12,392 bases of DNA from an uncultured Oscillospiraceae bacterium (GCA_905192745.1 CAJJLZ010000044.1:1-12392); one strand, 5' to 3'; shown: positions 1-7,217, numbered from the stretch's first letter. The notes: generated by a model from the sequence alone, not told the origin. Numbers and translations are program-made.

Positions 1-52
1 CTTTACTGGCTTTCTCCTGCCGAGTTCTCTGTCCAATATCTTTGACAATCCT

Positions 53-82
53 ACACCGGCGGAATAAACACCGGCGGAATAA
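53..82. repeat. 15-bp tandem duplication
   Basis: Two perfect head-to-tail copies of ACACCGGCGGAATAA lie at 53-67 and 68-82, and the next bases (ACA) begin a third copy. The repeat sits in non-coding DNA downstream of the XRE regulator gene. Two copies are too few for an iteron or CRISPR array; replication slippage is the simplest origin. No gene is supported in positions 1-177. Confidence 0.7.
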
Positions 83-86
83 ACAA

Positions 87-124
87 ACGGGAAAAACCGT
101 CCGTCAAAGAACCGCTTTTCCCGT
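87..124 (-). terminator. Possible terminator of the XRE regulator gene
   Basis: ACGGGAAAA at 87-95 pairs with TTTTCCCGT at 116-124, a 9-bp stem around a 20-base loop that can form a little extra pairing. On the minus strand the stem ends in TTTTTCCCGT followed by TTGTTT. The site lies 54 bases after the regulator's stop codon. The long loop makes it a weaker candidate than the other terminators here. Confidence 0.4.
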
Positions 125-177
125 CTGTGCGTTTTGAATCCGTTTTTATTCCGATCCATGATAACCGTACGGCAGGA

Positions 178-492
178 TCAGCCGTTTCTGTTCTCCACAA
201 AGCAATGGACAAAATCCCGAAGAATCCGGATTTCCTCGGAGGACAGGTTATGCACATCAATGGACACCGTATCATTCAGACCCGCCAGATAGTCGATGGA
301 GGTATTGTAGCAGAGTGCAAAGCGCGTCAATATCTTTCGGGTCGGTTCCTGTAAGTTGTTTTCGCAGCGATACAGGGAATTCTTGCTGATGTTCATCTTT
401 CTGGCAGCCTCGGCCTGCGACAGCCCCAGCCCTTCCCGCAGTTTCCGAAGCCTTTCTCCGAAATCATACGCCTCAAGTTCATCTTCAGGCAT
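178..492 (-). CDS. XRE-family helix-turn-helix regulator, 104 aa
   Basis: This is a small DNA-binding protein of the Cro/C1 (XRE) type. The helix-turn-helix domain covers about residues 14-70, with the usual run LRKLREGLGLSQAEAARKM, then NISKNSLYRCE and a third-helix region ending IDYLAGL. A short helical tail of about 34 residues follows, perhaps for dimerisation. I place the start at the ATG at 492. The frame also has a GTG at 504, but that GTG lies inside AAGGAAGTGAT, which matches the ideal Shine-Dalgarno AAGGAGGTGAT at 10 of 11 bases and stands 7 bases before the ATG. The gene stands alone between its promoter region and the converging end of the housekeeping operon. Targets cannot be read from the sequence; self-repression is typical of small XRE proteins. 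No phage genes are visible nearby. Confidence 0.9.
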   Translation of the reverse strand: MPEDELEAYDFGERLRKLREGLGLSQAEAARKMNISKNSLYRCENNLQEPTRKILTRFALCYNTSIDYLAGLNDTVSIDVHNLSSEEIRILRDFVHCFVENRNG

Positions 493-571
493 AGCTTGTA
501 TCACTTCCTTTGTGTTCCTGTTTCACCGGGCCGCAATAACCGCGTAAGAATAGGCTGTGCAGGGAATACAC

Positions 572-600
572 GGTATATTCGGGGAATGACGAAATGCAAA
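572..600 (-). promoter_or_regulatory. Possible sigma-A promoter of the XRE gene
   Basis: On the minus strand a -35-like TTTGCA (595-600) and a -10-like TATACC (572-577) stand 17 bases apart, each matching consensus at 4 of 6 positions. The site is about 80 bases upstream of the chosen start codon. The spacing is ideal but the hexamers are mediocre, so this is a candidate only. Confidence 0.3.
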
Positions 601-622
601 GAAAATTTATTCCGACCGATCC

Positions 623-646
623 CGTAAATGTGAAGTTATATTTACG
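623..646. promoter_or_regulatory. Inverted repeat, possible operator
   Basis: CGTAAAT (623-629) and ATTTACG (640-646) form a perfect 7-bp inverted repeat with a 10-base AT-rich spacer. The half-site centres are about 17 bases apart, suiting a dimeric regulator. It lies upstream of the candidate promoter of the XRE gene, the obvious but unproven ligand. Chance occurrence in AT-rich DNA cannot be excluded. Confidence 0.3.
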
Positions 647-668
647 CTGTCATTACTTCTCTGCGGCA

Positions 669-716
669 GCGACAAAAGGACCGCTTCGGCAGATGCCGAA
701 GCGGTCCTTTTGTCGC
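669..716. terminator. Strong bidirectional terminator closing the housekeeping operon
   Basis: A perfect 22-bp inverted repeat (669-690 with 695-716) encloses a 4-base loop AGAT. The stem is GC-rich near the loop and carries AAAA/TTTT tracts towards its base, so it can terminate in either direction. It lies 71 bases past the aminopeptidase stop codon and protects the XRE gene from read-through. Confidence 0.85.
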
Positions 717-729
717 ATGGAATAAAAGC

Positions 730-825
730 GCGCCGTAAACGCCTTAAGCGCGGTGCGCATAAGGCTTCCCACGAGACAGCCCGGGATTACTTTCTCGTCA
801 GCAGCGCCGTAAACGCCTTATGCGC
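730..825. repeat. Near-perfect 22-bp direct repeat of the M18 gene's 3' end
   Basis: Positions 804-825, inside the last codons of the aminopeptidase gene (AHKAFTA), recur at 730-751 with one mismatch, 74 bases downstream. The downstream copy also pairs with 755-765 to make a 10-bp hairpin (741-765, one mismatch, loop GGT). It looks like a partial duplication of the gene end, now untranslated, between the stop codon and the terminator. Confidence 0.65.
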
Positions 826-2190
826 CATAAAGACGTCCAGCTTGGAGACGATTTCGTAGGGGGCGTGCATGGAGAGCACCGGAACGCCGAGATCCACCGT
901 ATCGACATTGAGGTTCGCAATATACATCGCAACCGTTCCGCCGCCGCCGGCGTCCACCTTGCCCAGTTCCCCAATCTGCCAGAGCACGTCCCCGTCGTCC
1001 ATCAGGCGGCGGATATGGGACATCAGCTCGGCCGACGCATCGGACGTGCCGGATTTGCCGCGGGAGCCGGTATATTTGGTCAGCACCACGCCCCGGTTAA
1101 TCATGGCGGCGTTCTTTTTCTCGAATACCTCGGGATAAATCGGATCGAACGCGGCGTTCACGTCGGCGGAAAGGCAGACCGACGCCGACAGTACATGCCG
1201 CGCCTCCTCTCCAAAAGCGGCGGCAATATCCGCAATGAAGTATTTCAGGAAAGCGGACTGCATCCCGGTCGCGCCCTCCGAGCCGATTTCCTCCTTGTCC
1301 GCCAGGATGGTAACGGCGGTGTAGGCGGGATTCTCGGTCCCGAAAATGGCGGTCAGGGCGGGATAGGCGCACACCCGGTCGTCATGGCCGTACGCGCCGA
1401 TCAGACTGCGGTCAAAGCCCACGTCCCGCGCCGGGAAGGCCGGAACAGCCTCCAGCTCGGCGGAGAAGAAGTCCTTTTCCACAATGCCGTATTTCTCGTG
1501 CAGGATGTTCATGATGTTCAGCTTGACCAGCTCGCTGCCCTCGTCGTCCCGGAAAGCGCGGGAACCAATCAGGATGTTCAGATCCTCGCCTTTCACGATC
1601 TGCGCCGCCGGGCGCTTCATCTGCTCTTCCGCCAAATGGGGCAGCAGGTCGGTCACGCAGAACACGGGATCCCCCGGATCCTCGCCGATCCGCACCGTGA
1701 CGGTGGAGCCGTCCTTCTTCGCCACTACGCCATGCAGGGAAAGCGGAATCGCCGTCCACTGATACTTTTTGATACCGCCGTAATAGTGCGTATCAAAATA
1801 GGCAAGATCGCCGTCCTCATACAGCGGGTTAGGCTTGAGATCAAGACGAGGAGAATCGATATGGGCGGCGGCGATGGACACGCCGTCCGTGATCGGCCGG
1901 GATCCGATTACCGCCAGCATCAGCGCCTTTCCCCGGTTGTTATAATACACCTTGTCCCCCGCTTTCAGGGACATTTTCCGGTCAAAGGGGACAAAGCCCT
2001 TCGACTCGGCGGCCCTCACCGCCCATTCCACGGCCTCCCGCTCGGTTTTCGCGGCGTTCATAAACCCGATATAGTCCTCGCAGTACCGGTCGGCCGCCTC
2101 AATCTCAGACGGCTCCAGCGTGCGGGACGCCTCCTTCGAGACATAGAACAGCTCTTCTTTTTTCATTTCGGACGGTGTTTTTTCAGACAT
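787..2190 (-). CDS. M18-family zinc aminopeptidase, 467 aa
   Basis: A cytosolic dinuclear-zinc aminopeptidase that removes N-terminal residues from peptides (family M18, aspartyl aminopeptidase/Ape1 type). By family pattern the metal and catalytic residues are His110 (AAAHIDSPRLDLKP), Asp270 (GHDDR), Glu300 and Glu301 (DKEEIGSEGATG), Asp343 (SADVNAAFDP) and His442 (SMHAPYE). The C-terminal GKVDAGGGGTVA block is also typical. The length fits the clostridial members, around 450-470 residues. The frame stays open up to 2376, but that would run into the preceding gene. The ATG at 2190 has GGAGAGG six bases upstream and begins the family-like N-terminus, so I use it. It is the last gene of the operon, 53 bases after the transglycosylase gene, and is followed by the 669-716 terminator. 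Peptide recycling is the likely role; substrate preference is not readable. Confidence 0.93.
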   Translation of the reverse strand: MSEKTPSEMKKEELFYVSKEASRTLEPSEIEAADRYCEDYIGFMNAAKTEREAVEWAVRAAESKGFVPFDRKMSLKAGDKVYYNNRGKALMLAVIGSRPITDGVSIAAAHIDSPRLDLKPNPLYEDGDLAYFDTHYYGGIKKYQWTAIPLSLHGVVAKKDGSTVTVRIGEDPGDPVFCVTDLLPHLAEEQMKRPAAQIVKGEDLNILIGSRAFRDDEGSELVKLNIMNILHEKYGIVEKDFFSAELEAVPAFPARDVGFDRSLIGAYGHDDRVCAYPALTAIFGTENPAYTAVTILADKEEIGSEGATGMQSAFLKYFIADIAAAFGEEARHVLSASVCLSADVNAAFDPIYPEVFEKKNAAMINRGVVLTKYTGSRGKSGTSDASAELMSHIRRLMDDGDVLWQIGELGKVDAGGGGTVAMYIANLNVDTVDLGVPVLSMHAPYEIVSKLDVFMAHKAFTALLTRK

Positions 2191-2243
2191 TTGAAACCTC
2201 TCCATTCTTTTGTATATCCGCCAGGGGCAGATATCTGGTTTTT

Positions 2244-2909
2244 TTATTGCAGACGATACAGCTCCCGGTACATTTCCTGCGCGGCGGGGATTTTCTCCAC
2301 ATAAGCGGCTGTTTCGGGAAACGGGATGGCCTTCAGGGTGCTTCCGTCGTCGGAGCAGGCGGGGTCGGCCAGCCATTTTCGAACGTTTCCGATCCCGGCG
2401 TTATACGCCGCGAGCAGAGTGGCAGGTTCCGGGAACTGCTCCCGCAGCAGGGAAAGCACCATCACCCCGTACCGGATATTGGTTTCCGGATCGAACAATT
2501 CTTCCGCCGGGAGGCTTTCCGTCTCCGGCGAGCGGCTCTGCGCCCACTGGAAGGTGTCGGCGGTGAGCTGCATCAGCCCCATCGCGTGAGCGCTGGAGAT
2601 CGCGTCCGGATCAAATTCGCTTTCCGTACGGATCAGCGCGTAAATCAGCGACGGCTCGAATTCATAGACTTTCGCGTATTTTTCCACATAGTCGCTGTAC
2701 GCGAGCGGGTACGCCGCCCGCATGTACTGCCGGTATCCCACGCGGAGCAGCGCCCCGGCCAGCAGGAGAAGGACAAACAAAGCGGCAAGTTCAACCCGCC
2801 GCTCCGCCGCCCGGCGGGGCTGTTTCCCATCGGCGGAACCGTTTCGTTCCAGTACAAAGCTCACCATGCGGGGGGATGTTTCCGCCGGATTCCGACGCTT
2901 ATCGGCCAT
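2244..2909 (-). CDS. Membrane-anchored lytic transglycosylase (SLT domain), 221 aa
   Basis: The protein cleaves peptidoglycan between MurNAc and GlcNAc to give 1,6-anhydro ends. A basic cytoplasmic N-terminus (about residues 1-38) precedes one hydrophobic segment (about 39-57) that anchors it, with the catalytic domain outside. The soluble-lytic-transglycosylase (Slt70/MltE-like, GH23) signature is complete: catalytic Glu96 in IRTESEFDP, then SAHAMGLMQL, a LAAYNAGIGNV block near 166-176, and PFPETAAYVEK near 196-206. The start ATG lies inside the end of coaE, with an 11-base overlap that suggests translational coupling. The aminopeptidase gene follows after 53 bases. No LysM or other wall-binding module is present, so this is the short one-domain form. 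Roles in growth, cell separation or sporulation cannot be told apart from sequence. Confidence 0.92.
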   Translation of the reverse strand: MADKRRNPAETSPRMVSFVLERNGSADGKQPRRAAERRVELAALFVLLLLAGALLRVGYRQYMRAAYPLAYSDYVEKYAKVYEFEPSLIYALIRTESEFDPDAISSAHAMGLMQLTADTFQWAQSRSPETESLPAEELFDPETNIRYGVMVLSLLREQFPEPATLLAAYNAGIGNVRKWLADPACSDDGSTLKAIPFPETAAYVEKIPAAQEMYRELYRLQ

Positions 2910-3519
2910 TCGCCCACTCCCGTATCCGCGCGGCGAGCGCGTCCGCCCGCTTTTGCAGCAATTTCAGATCACCGTCGTTTTGCAGCACCACCGCCGCCCG
3001 GGAAGTATAATAAGTCTCCGGCTGCTGGGCGGCCATCCGGGAGCGGGCCTGCGCTTCCGTCAGACCGTCCCGTTCCATGATCCGGGCAAGGCGGCGTTCA
3101 GCGGGCGAAATCACCGCAACCGTCATATCACAGACCGCGTCCATCCCGCTTTCAAACAGCAGGGGAGCGTCGATCACGGCGGCCAGTTCATGGGTCTGCT
3201 CCATCCGCATTAGTATTTGGTTGGTAAGGCCGATAATATACGGATGGGTCAGGGAATTCAGCAGCGCGGTATCCTCCGGCGTGGCAAAAGCCCGTCTGGC
3301 GAGCTGCCGCCGGTTGAGCGACCCGTCGTCGTTTAGGATATCCTCCGAGAACGTCTCGGCCAGCCGTTTCAGGCACTCGGTACCCGGCTCCACTACCCGC
3401 CGGGCGAGCACATCCGCGTCGATCACCGGGAGTTGCGCCTCGGTCAGGCGGCGGGAAACCTCACTTTTTCCCGATCCGGTCGGCCCCGTCAGACCGACCA
3501 CATACACTTTATCCATCAA
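2899..3519 (-). CDS. coaE: Dephospho-CoA kinase, 205-206 aa
   Basis: This enzyme catalyses the last step of coenzyme A synthesis, phosphorylating the ribose 3'-OH of dephospho-CoA with ATP in the cytosol. The P-loop is at residues 12-19 (GPTGSGKS). The family blocks VIDADVLARRVVEPG (about 32-46), IDAPLLFESG (about 116-125), SRMAAQ (160-165) and the late VVLQNDGD (177-184) are all present. Length is normal. The start is ambiguous: a TTG at 3519 is followed at once by an ATG at 3516. GAGGTG stands 7 bases before the TTG and 10 before the ATG, so either may be used and the difference is one residue. The gene overlaps the end of sua5 upstream and the start of the transglycosylase downstream, so the three are probably translated in a coupled way. 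Confidence 0.95.
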   Translation of the reverse strand: MMDKVYVVGLTGPTGSGKSEVSRRLTEAQLPVIDADVLARRVVEPGTECLKRLAETFSEDILNDDGSLNRRQLARRAFATPEDTALLNSLTHPYIIGLTNQILMRMEQTHELAAVIDAPLLFESGMDAVCDMTVAVISPAERRLARIMERDGLTEAQARSRMAAQQPETYYTSRAAVVLQNDGDLKLLQKRADALAARIREWANGR

Positions 3520-4531
3520 CGTCGATCACCTCAAAAGCGGCGGCTCGGAGCAGGCGGTTATATACGGCCAGCCCCATTCCCTCCTCGGACGGACAGGCGC
3601 AGTACACCGTCCCGGCGCCGATATCATCCAGACGGCGAAGGGCATCGAACACCCGGTGCGCCTGTTCGGCAGGATCGTCCCTCCGTCCGTATGTGATATA
3701 GGGAACCCGCAGATTCCCTTCCTCCCCATCAAAGCACATGGCGGTCACCGGATCGTTCCGCCGGGAGTTGACAAACGCGGCATAGGCGGCGGGCGTGCCC
3801 CGTATCAGCACGACGTGGGCCTTCGGGGCGTAATGCTTATACTTCATCCCGGGCGAAGCGGCCGCCGCCCCCTTGGGGAGCGGGCTGGTGACCGCCGGGT
3901 TGACGGACACCCCTCCGGCCACCGCCGCCAGCATCGCCGGGGTGATTCCGCCCGGCCGAAGCAGACAGGGAACCGGGCCGGTCACGTCCACCACGGTGGA
4001 TTCCACCCCAACGGCGGACATGCCGCCGTCCAGCACGGCGGGGATGCGCCCCGCCATATCCGCCAGCACATGGGCGGCGGTGGTGGGGCTGGGGCTGCCG
4101 GACAGGTTAGCGGAGGGCGCGGCAAGCGGCACCCCCGCCGCCCGAATCACCGCCCGGGCCAGCGGATGGAAGGGCATCCGCACCGCCACGGTGGAAAGCC
4201 CCGCGCTCACTTCGTCCGGAATCCGCGCCGATTTGCGAAAAATCATAGTCAGCGGTCCCGGCCAGTAGGCCTTCGCCAGCTTTTCCGCCAGTTCCGGCAC
4301 CTCCGCCACCAGTGGAGGCAGTTCCTCCATATCCGCGATATGCACGATCAGCGGATTATCCTGCGGGCGTCCCTTGGCGGCGAATATCCGCCGGACCGCC
4401 CCGCCGTCCAGCGCGTTGGCGGCCAGCCCGTATACCGTTTCGGTTGGGATCGCTACCAATTCGCCCGAGCGCAAAAGCTTCGCGGCTTTCTGAAGATCGG
4501 CGGGCGTATCGGTCAGTCGTTTCGTTTCCAT
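3509..4531 (-). CDS. sua5: L-threonylcarbamoyladenylate synthase, two-domain Sua5 type, 340 aa
   Basis: It makes threonylcarbamoyl-AMP from threonine, bicarbonate and ATP, the first step of t6A37 modification of ANN-decoding tRNAs. The YrdC domain fills about residues 8-205: IPTETVYGLAANAL (28-41), KGRPQDNPL (53-61), WPGPLT (90-95), APSANLSG (138-145), ESTVVDVTG (177-185) and LRPGGI (191-196). A linker with SPGMKYKHYAPK (226-237) leads to the Sua5 C-terminal domain, which ends in GLAVYNRLLRAA. That makes it the long Sua5 form (like B. subtilis YwlC), not the short TsaC form. An AAGG ribosome site lies close before the ATG, which comes 12 bases after the unknown gene's stop. The 3' end overlaps coaE. 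The partners TsaB, TsaD and TsaE are not in this window. Confidence 0.95.
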   Translation of the reverse strand: METKRLTDTPADLQKAAKLLRSGELVAIPTETVYGLAANALDGGAVRRIFAAKGRPQDNPLIVHIADMEELPPLVAEVPELAEKLAKAYWPGPLTMIFRKSARIPDEVSAGLSTVAVRMPFHPLARAVIRAAGVPLAAPSANLSGSPSPTTAAHVLADMAGRIPAVLDGGMSAVGVESTVVDVTGPVPCLLRPGGITPAMLAAVAGGVSVNPAVTSPLPKGAAAASPGMKYKHYAPKAHVVLIRGTPAAYAAFVNSRRNDPVTAMCFDGEEGNLRVPYITYGRRDDPAEQAHRVFDALRRLDDIGAGTVYCACPSEEGMGLAVYNRLLRAAAFEVIDVDG

Positions 4532-4543
4532 TTTTCCTTACCC

Positions 4544-5581
4544 TTATCCATAACAATACCAGTCGGGGGAAGGCCCATACGCCTCCGCCAGACCGGCGGT
4601 CAGTTCCTGTTCCGCATACAGCGCCATTTGACGCAGGCACCGTATATATTTTTCCATATCTGCCACCGTCAGGGCCGTGTAAGAGGGGAAAAACAGTGGA
4701 TGTTCAAAATTATAGCCCCGTATACACATATTGGAATCCATCCGTTTAAAGGAAGGGCCTCTGTCGATATGCAGTTCCATGCAATGGCGGTTCCCGTTAA
4801 TCTTCCGCATCGTATACTGCGCGCCGGCGCCCGACACATACCGGTATCCCGTCCCGCGGAAGACGGCCCGCAGGATATCCTTCAGGGACATGGGCTCAGC
4901 GGCCAGGATATCGTCCAAAGCAGGGACATACTTTTCCGGATCACGGGGACAAAGAAAAAGCTCGATGGTATCCCAAACATAAGCGTATTGTTTCCGAAAC
5001 CGGTTCGCCTGTTCTGTCAGCTCTGCCTTTTCCTGTTCAGTCCGGAGGCACCGCGTCCCACTGGACACAATTTTTCCGAAATATTCCCCGATTCTCCTTA
5101 TCCACCCGGCGTCATCCTGTACACCGCCGGGTATCGCCTCATCGGTAATATCCAATAAAAAATCAAGGGTATTCCATCGCGGGCGGTCACCTGCAAGGCG
5201 GCCCATTCCAATACTGCTTTCGGCAGGAGAACCGGCATCGCCGCCAAACCAGTTGACGCCCATCAGGCGAACGTTCGCACTATCTATGTGAAGAGAGCGG
5301 GGAATTCTGGACAGCACCTGCCGAATCAGCGCCGGTTCCACATCCACCGCTTTGTTCCCCCAGTTGGTGAAATAAGAACTGCCCCAGCTTTCCGTAATAT
5401 GCGGAAGCCCGCCGATTGCCGGATACCGTTTGAGGAGATTCGCGTCGGTATCCGCCAGCCGGCACTCTATGCGGGAATACGATAAGCCGTTCTCCTGCAA
5501 AAAACGTTCGACAAACGGCATGGTCTGACAAAACGGTACTTTATCCCCCGCCTGAACCCGCAGAGCCCGCTGGATCCTCAT
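4544..5581 (-). CDS. Unrecognised 345-aa protein between prfA and sua5
   Basis: I do not recognise a family. The reading frame is intact, GC-rich like its neighbours and tightly packed: it starts 3 bases after the prfA stop and ends 12 bases before sua5. AGGGAGGGG precedes the ATG at 5581. The protein looks soluble, with no signal peptide or long hydrophobic segment. Notable stretches are ITESWGSSYFTNWGNKAVD (about 62-80), GVNWFGGDAGSP, WNTLDFLLDITDEAIPGG, a charged helical part around RTEQEKAELTEQANRF, and a C-terminal half with GTGYRYVSG, MELHIDRGPSFKR and a terminal WYCYG. It has no P-loop, and no NPPY motif, so it is not the release-factor methyltransferase PrmC that often occupies this place. 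Function unknown. Confidence 0.8.
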   Translation of the reverse strand: MRIQRALRVQAGDKVPFCQTMPFVERFLQENGLSYSRIECRLADTDANLLKRYPAIGGLPHITESWGSSYFTNWGNKAVDVEPALIRQVLSRIPRSLHIDSANVRLMGVNWFGGDAGSPAESSIGMGRLAGDRPRWNTLDFLLDITDEAIPGGVQDDAGWIRRIGEYFGKIVSSGTRCLRTEQEKAELTEQANRFRKQYAYVWDTIELFLCPRDPEKYVPALDDILAAEPMSLKDILRAVFRGTGYRYVSGAGAQYTMRKINGNRHCMELHIDRGPSFKRMDSNMCIRGYNFEHPLFFPSYTALTVADMEKYIRCLRQMALYAEQELTAGLAEAYGPSPDWYCYG

Positions 5582-5584
5582 CCC

Positions 5585-6658
5585 CTATTCCCCTCCCTGC
5601 GCCTGCAGCTTCTCCGTCCGGTCGGCGGTATTCAGCGCGTCGATCAGCTCATCGAGGTCGCCGTCCATGATACTGTCGATCCGGTAGAGGGTCAGCCCGA
5701 TCCGGTGGTCGGTCACCCGCCCCTGCGGGAAATTGTAGGTCCGGATGCGTTCGCTCCGGTCCCCCGTCCCGACCTGAGCGCGGCGGTCGGCCGCGACGGC
5801 GCTGCGCTGCTGCTCCTGCTCCCGCTCATACAGGCGGGCGCGGAGCACCTTCATCGCTTTGTCCTTGTTTTTGTATTGACTCCGTTCATCCTGACACTCC
5901 ACCACCAGCCCGGTGGGCAGGTGGGTGATACGGATGGCGGATTCGGTCTTGTTGACGTGCTGGCCGCCCGCGCCGCCCGAACGGTAGGTGTCGATCTGCA
6001 GGTCGGCGGGGTTGATCTCCACCTCCACGTCGTCCGCTTCGGGAAGCACCGCGACGGTGGCGGTGGAGGTGTGGATGCGGCCGCCGGCCTCGGTCTCCGG
6101 CACCCGCTGAACGCGGTGAACGCCGCTTTCAAACTTGAACCGGCTGTACGCGCCGTTCCCGGTCACCATAAAGCTGATCTCCTTATACCCGCCGAGCTCG
6201 GTCTCGTTAACGCCGACCACCTCGGTTTTAAAGCCCTTGGAGGCGGCATACATGGAATACATCCGGTAAAGGGAACCGGCGAACAGGGCGGATTCCTCTC
6301 CGCCCGCCCCGCCCCGGATTTCGATAATCACGTTGCGCTCGTCGTTCGGGTCGCGGGGGAGGAGCAGGGTCTTGAGTTCTTCCGCGCAGCGTTCCTCCGC
6401 CGCCTTTCCGTCCGTCAGCTCCTGTTCGGCAAGCTCCCGCAGTTCGGGATCCGTGCCGCCGTCCAGCAGCGCAAGGGCTTCTTCCTGCCGCGCCTTCGCC
6501 TGCTGATATTCCCGATATTTTTCCACGATGGGGGCAAGCTCGGCGCTCTCCTTCATCAGGGAGCGATACCGCTCCACATCCGACGTCACGGCGGGATCAT
6601 ACAGCCGGGCGGTAATTTCGTCGTATCGTTTTTCCACTTCATACAGCTTATCAAACAT
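5585..6658 (-). CDS. prfA: Peptide chain release factor 1, 357 aa
   Basis: It recognises UAA and UAG in the ribosomal A site and triggers hydrolysis of peptidyl-tRNA. The codon-reading tripeptide is P-E-T at residues 187-189 (RVPETEAGGRIHTS), which fits the RF1 PxT pattern and excludes RF2 (SPF). The catalytic GGQ is at 231-233 in RSGGAGGQHVNKTESAIR. The N-terminal helical domain and the GGAGGEES block (116-123) are also RF1-like, and length is standard. The gene needs no programmed frameshift, as expected for RF1. Its own stop is UAG, an RF1-specific codon. The ribosome site before the ATG is weak (AAAGG is too far away), so translation may depend partly on the preceding DUF951 gene, 55 bases upstream. 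prmC, whose product methylates the GGQ glutamine, is not found beside it. Confidence 0.97.
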   Translation of the reverse strand: MFDKLYEVEKRYDEITARLYDPAVTSDVERYRSLMKESAELAPIVEKYREYQQAKARQEEALALLDGGTDPELRELAEQELTDGKAAEERCAEELKTLLLPRDPNDERNVIIEIRGGAGGEESALFAGSLYRMYSMYAASKGFKTEVVGVNETELGGYKEISFMVTGNGAYSRFKFESGVHRVQRVPETEAGGRIHTSTATVAVLPEADDVEVEINPADLQIDTYRSGGAGGQHVNKTESAIRITHLPTGLVVECQDERSQYKNKDKAMKVLRARLYEREQEQQRSAVAADRRAQVGTGDRSERIRTYNFPQGRVTDHRIGLTLYRIDSIMDGDLDELIDALNTADRTEKLQAQGGE

Positions 6659-6713
6659 CGGTTGGTTCCAGCCTTTCGTTTTCCGTAATGGTCGGGGAGC
6701 GTTTTCACCGCCG

Positions 6714-6905
6714 CTACGGCTGTCCCTGCGGCCGGACCACTTTTTTGATATGGCGCTCGATTTTCACTCGGGGAACCATCACCTCATGCCCGCAGCCGTC
6801 GCATTTCAGGCGGAAATCCATCCCGACGCGCAGCACGGTAAACCGGCGGCTTCCGCAGGGATGCGGCTTCTTCATTTCCAGTATATCGTCCACACGGATA
6901 TCCAT
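6714..6905 (-). CDS. DUF951 family protein, 63 aa
   Basis: A small conserved Firmicutes protein (DUF951, YyzM-like) of unknown biochemical role. The diagnostic pattern is MKKPHPCGSRRF, then RVGMDFRLKC, DGCGHEVMVPR and a basic tail. Cys17, Cys35 and Cys38, with His15 or His40 nearby, could bind a zinc ion, and the basic C-terminus would suit RNA or ribosome contact; both are inference. AAAGGAG stands 7 bases before the ATG at 6905. It is the first gene of the housekeeping operon, 55 bases ahead of prfA, and lies directly beside the Rhs island. Confidence 0.88.
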   Translation of the reverse strand: MDIRVDDILEMKKPHPCGSRRFTVLRVGMDFRLKCDGCGHEVMVPRVKIERHIKKVVRPQGQP

Positions 6906-6986
6906 CGTCGGTCTCCTTTCCCGTTTCTCCTGTCCGCTCTCCCTTGGGAAGGGAAAGTCATAAAGTCATCCGGGTCAGTACAGTTC

Positions 6987-6992
6987 ATTATA
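6987..6992 (-). promoter_or_regulatory. Possible -10 box of the DUF951-prfA operon
   Basis: A perfect TATAAT is read on the minus strand at 6987-6992, about 82 bases upstream of the DUF951 start. The hexamer 17 bases further upstream is a poor -35, and a second TATAAT-like sequence lies near 7013-7018. The position between the island's hairpins and the first operon gene is where a promoter is needed. Confidence 0.35.
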
Positions 6993-7022
6993 GTTTGAGC
7001 CTATCTGATATATTATAATACC

Positions 7023-7070
7023 ACAGCGCCGCCCATACAACTGCTTTTTTCAACTTTCCGGCGGCGCTGT
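7023..7070. terminator. Long-loop hairpin downstream of the Rhs island
   Basis: A perfect 11-bp stem, ACAGCGCCGCC (7023-7033) with GGCGGCGCTGT (7060-7070), encloses a 26-base loop. It lies at the boundary between the Rhs cassettes and the DUF951 operon. The loop is long and the minus-strand flank (GGTATTATAATA) has only short T runs, so termination is less sure than for the next two hairpins. It may equally be the trace of an insertion boundary. Confidence 0.4.
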
Positions 7071-7077
7071 GCAAAGG

Positions 7078-7107
7078 AAACAGCCGCCCTTTCAAAGGCG
7101 GCTGTTT
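7078..7107 (-). terminator. Terminator-like hairpin, distal copy
   Basis: AAACAGCCGCC (7078-7088) pairs with GGCGGCTGTTT (7097-7107) in a perfect 11-bp stem with an 8-base loop. On the minus strand the stem is followed by CCTTTGC, giving the tail GTTTCCTTTGC. The same tail follows the hairpin at 7218-7247, so the two look like members of one repeated terminator element. Confidence 0.6.
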
Positions 7108-7151
7108 AGGAAAATGCCGGTATCTCTAATTACATACTTATTGTACCTTAT

Positions 7152-7202
7152 CATTGGAAACGGTGTAAGTATAAGTATATTCCCTGTTTCTGGTAATGTC
7201 AA
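7152..7202 (-). pseudogene. Decayed rhs core fragment
   Basis: Positions 7169-7202 are identical over 34 bases to 11794-11827 of the main rhs core, in the same orientation, and encode DITRNREYTYT in the rhs frame. The frame continues as YTVSNDKVQ and then stops. Positions 7152-7165 match 11738-11751 at 13 of 14 bases (coding TVSN). Relative to the main gene, 13 codons between these blocks are missing, in frame. The fragment therefore seems to come from a different rhs allele. It has no start codon of its own and no toxin tip, so it is a relic. Confidence 0.75.
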
Positions 7203-7217
7203 CAATACGCAAAGGAA

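Noticed and set aside
53..82. Iteron or CRISPR-like array
   Set aside because: Only two adjacent copies with no spacers and no replication or cas gene nearby.
820..2304. Long plus-strand open frame, 494 codons
   Set aside because: It lies antisense to the M18 aminopeptidase gene and its low-complexity Arg/His/Gly-rich translation matches no family; such shadows are common opposite GC-rich genes.
2191..2376. Longer start for the M18 aminopeptidase
   Set aside because: The extension would overlap the transglycosylase gene by over 130 bases and encodes arginine- and proline-rich sequence unlike the family, while ATG 2190 has a strong ribosome site.
3077..5158. Plus-strand open frame of 693 codons
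   Set aside because: It runs antisense across coaE, sua5 and most of the unknown gene, all with good family or operon support; the translation is rich in Arg, Gly, His and Pro and looks non-coding.
5705..6688. Plus-strand open frame of 327 codons
   Set aside because: It is fully antisense to prfA, which carries the PxT and GGQ motifs.
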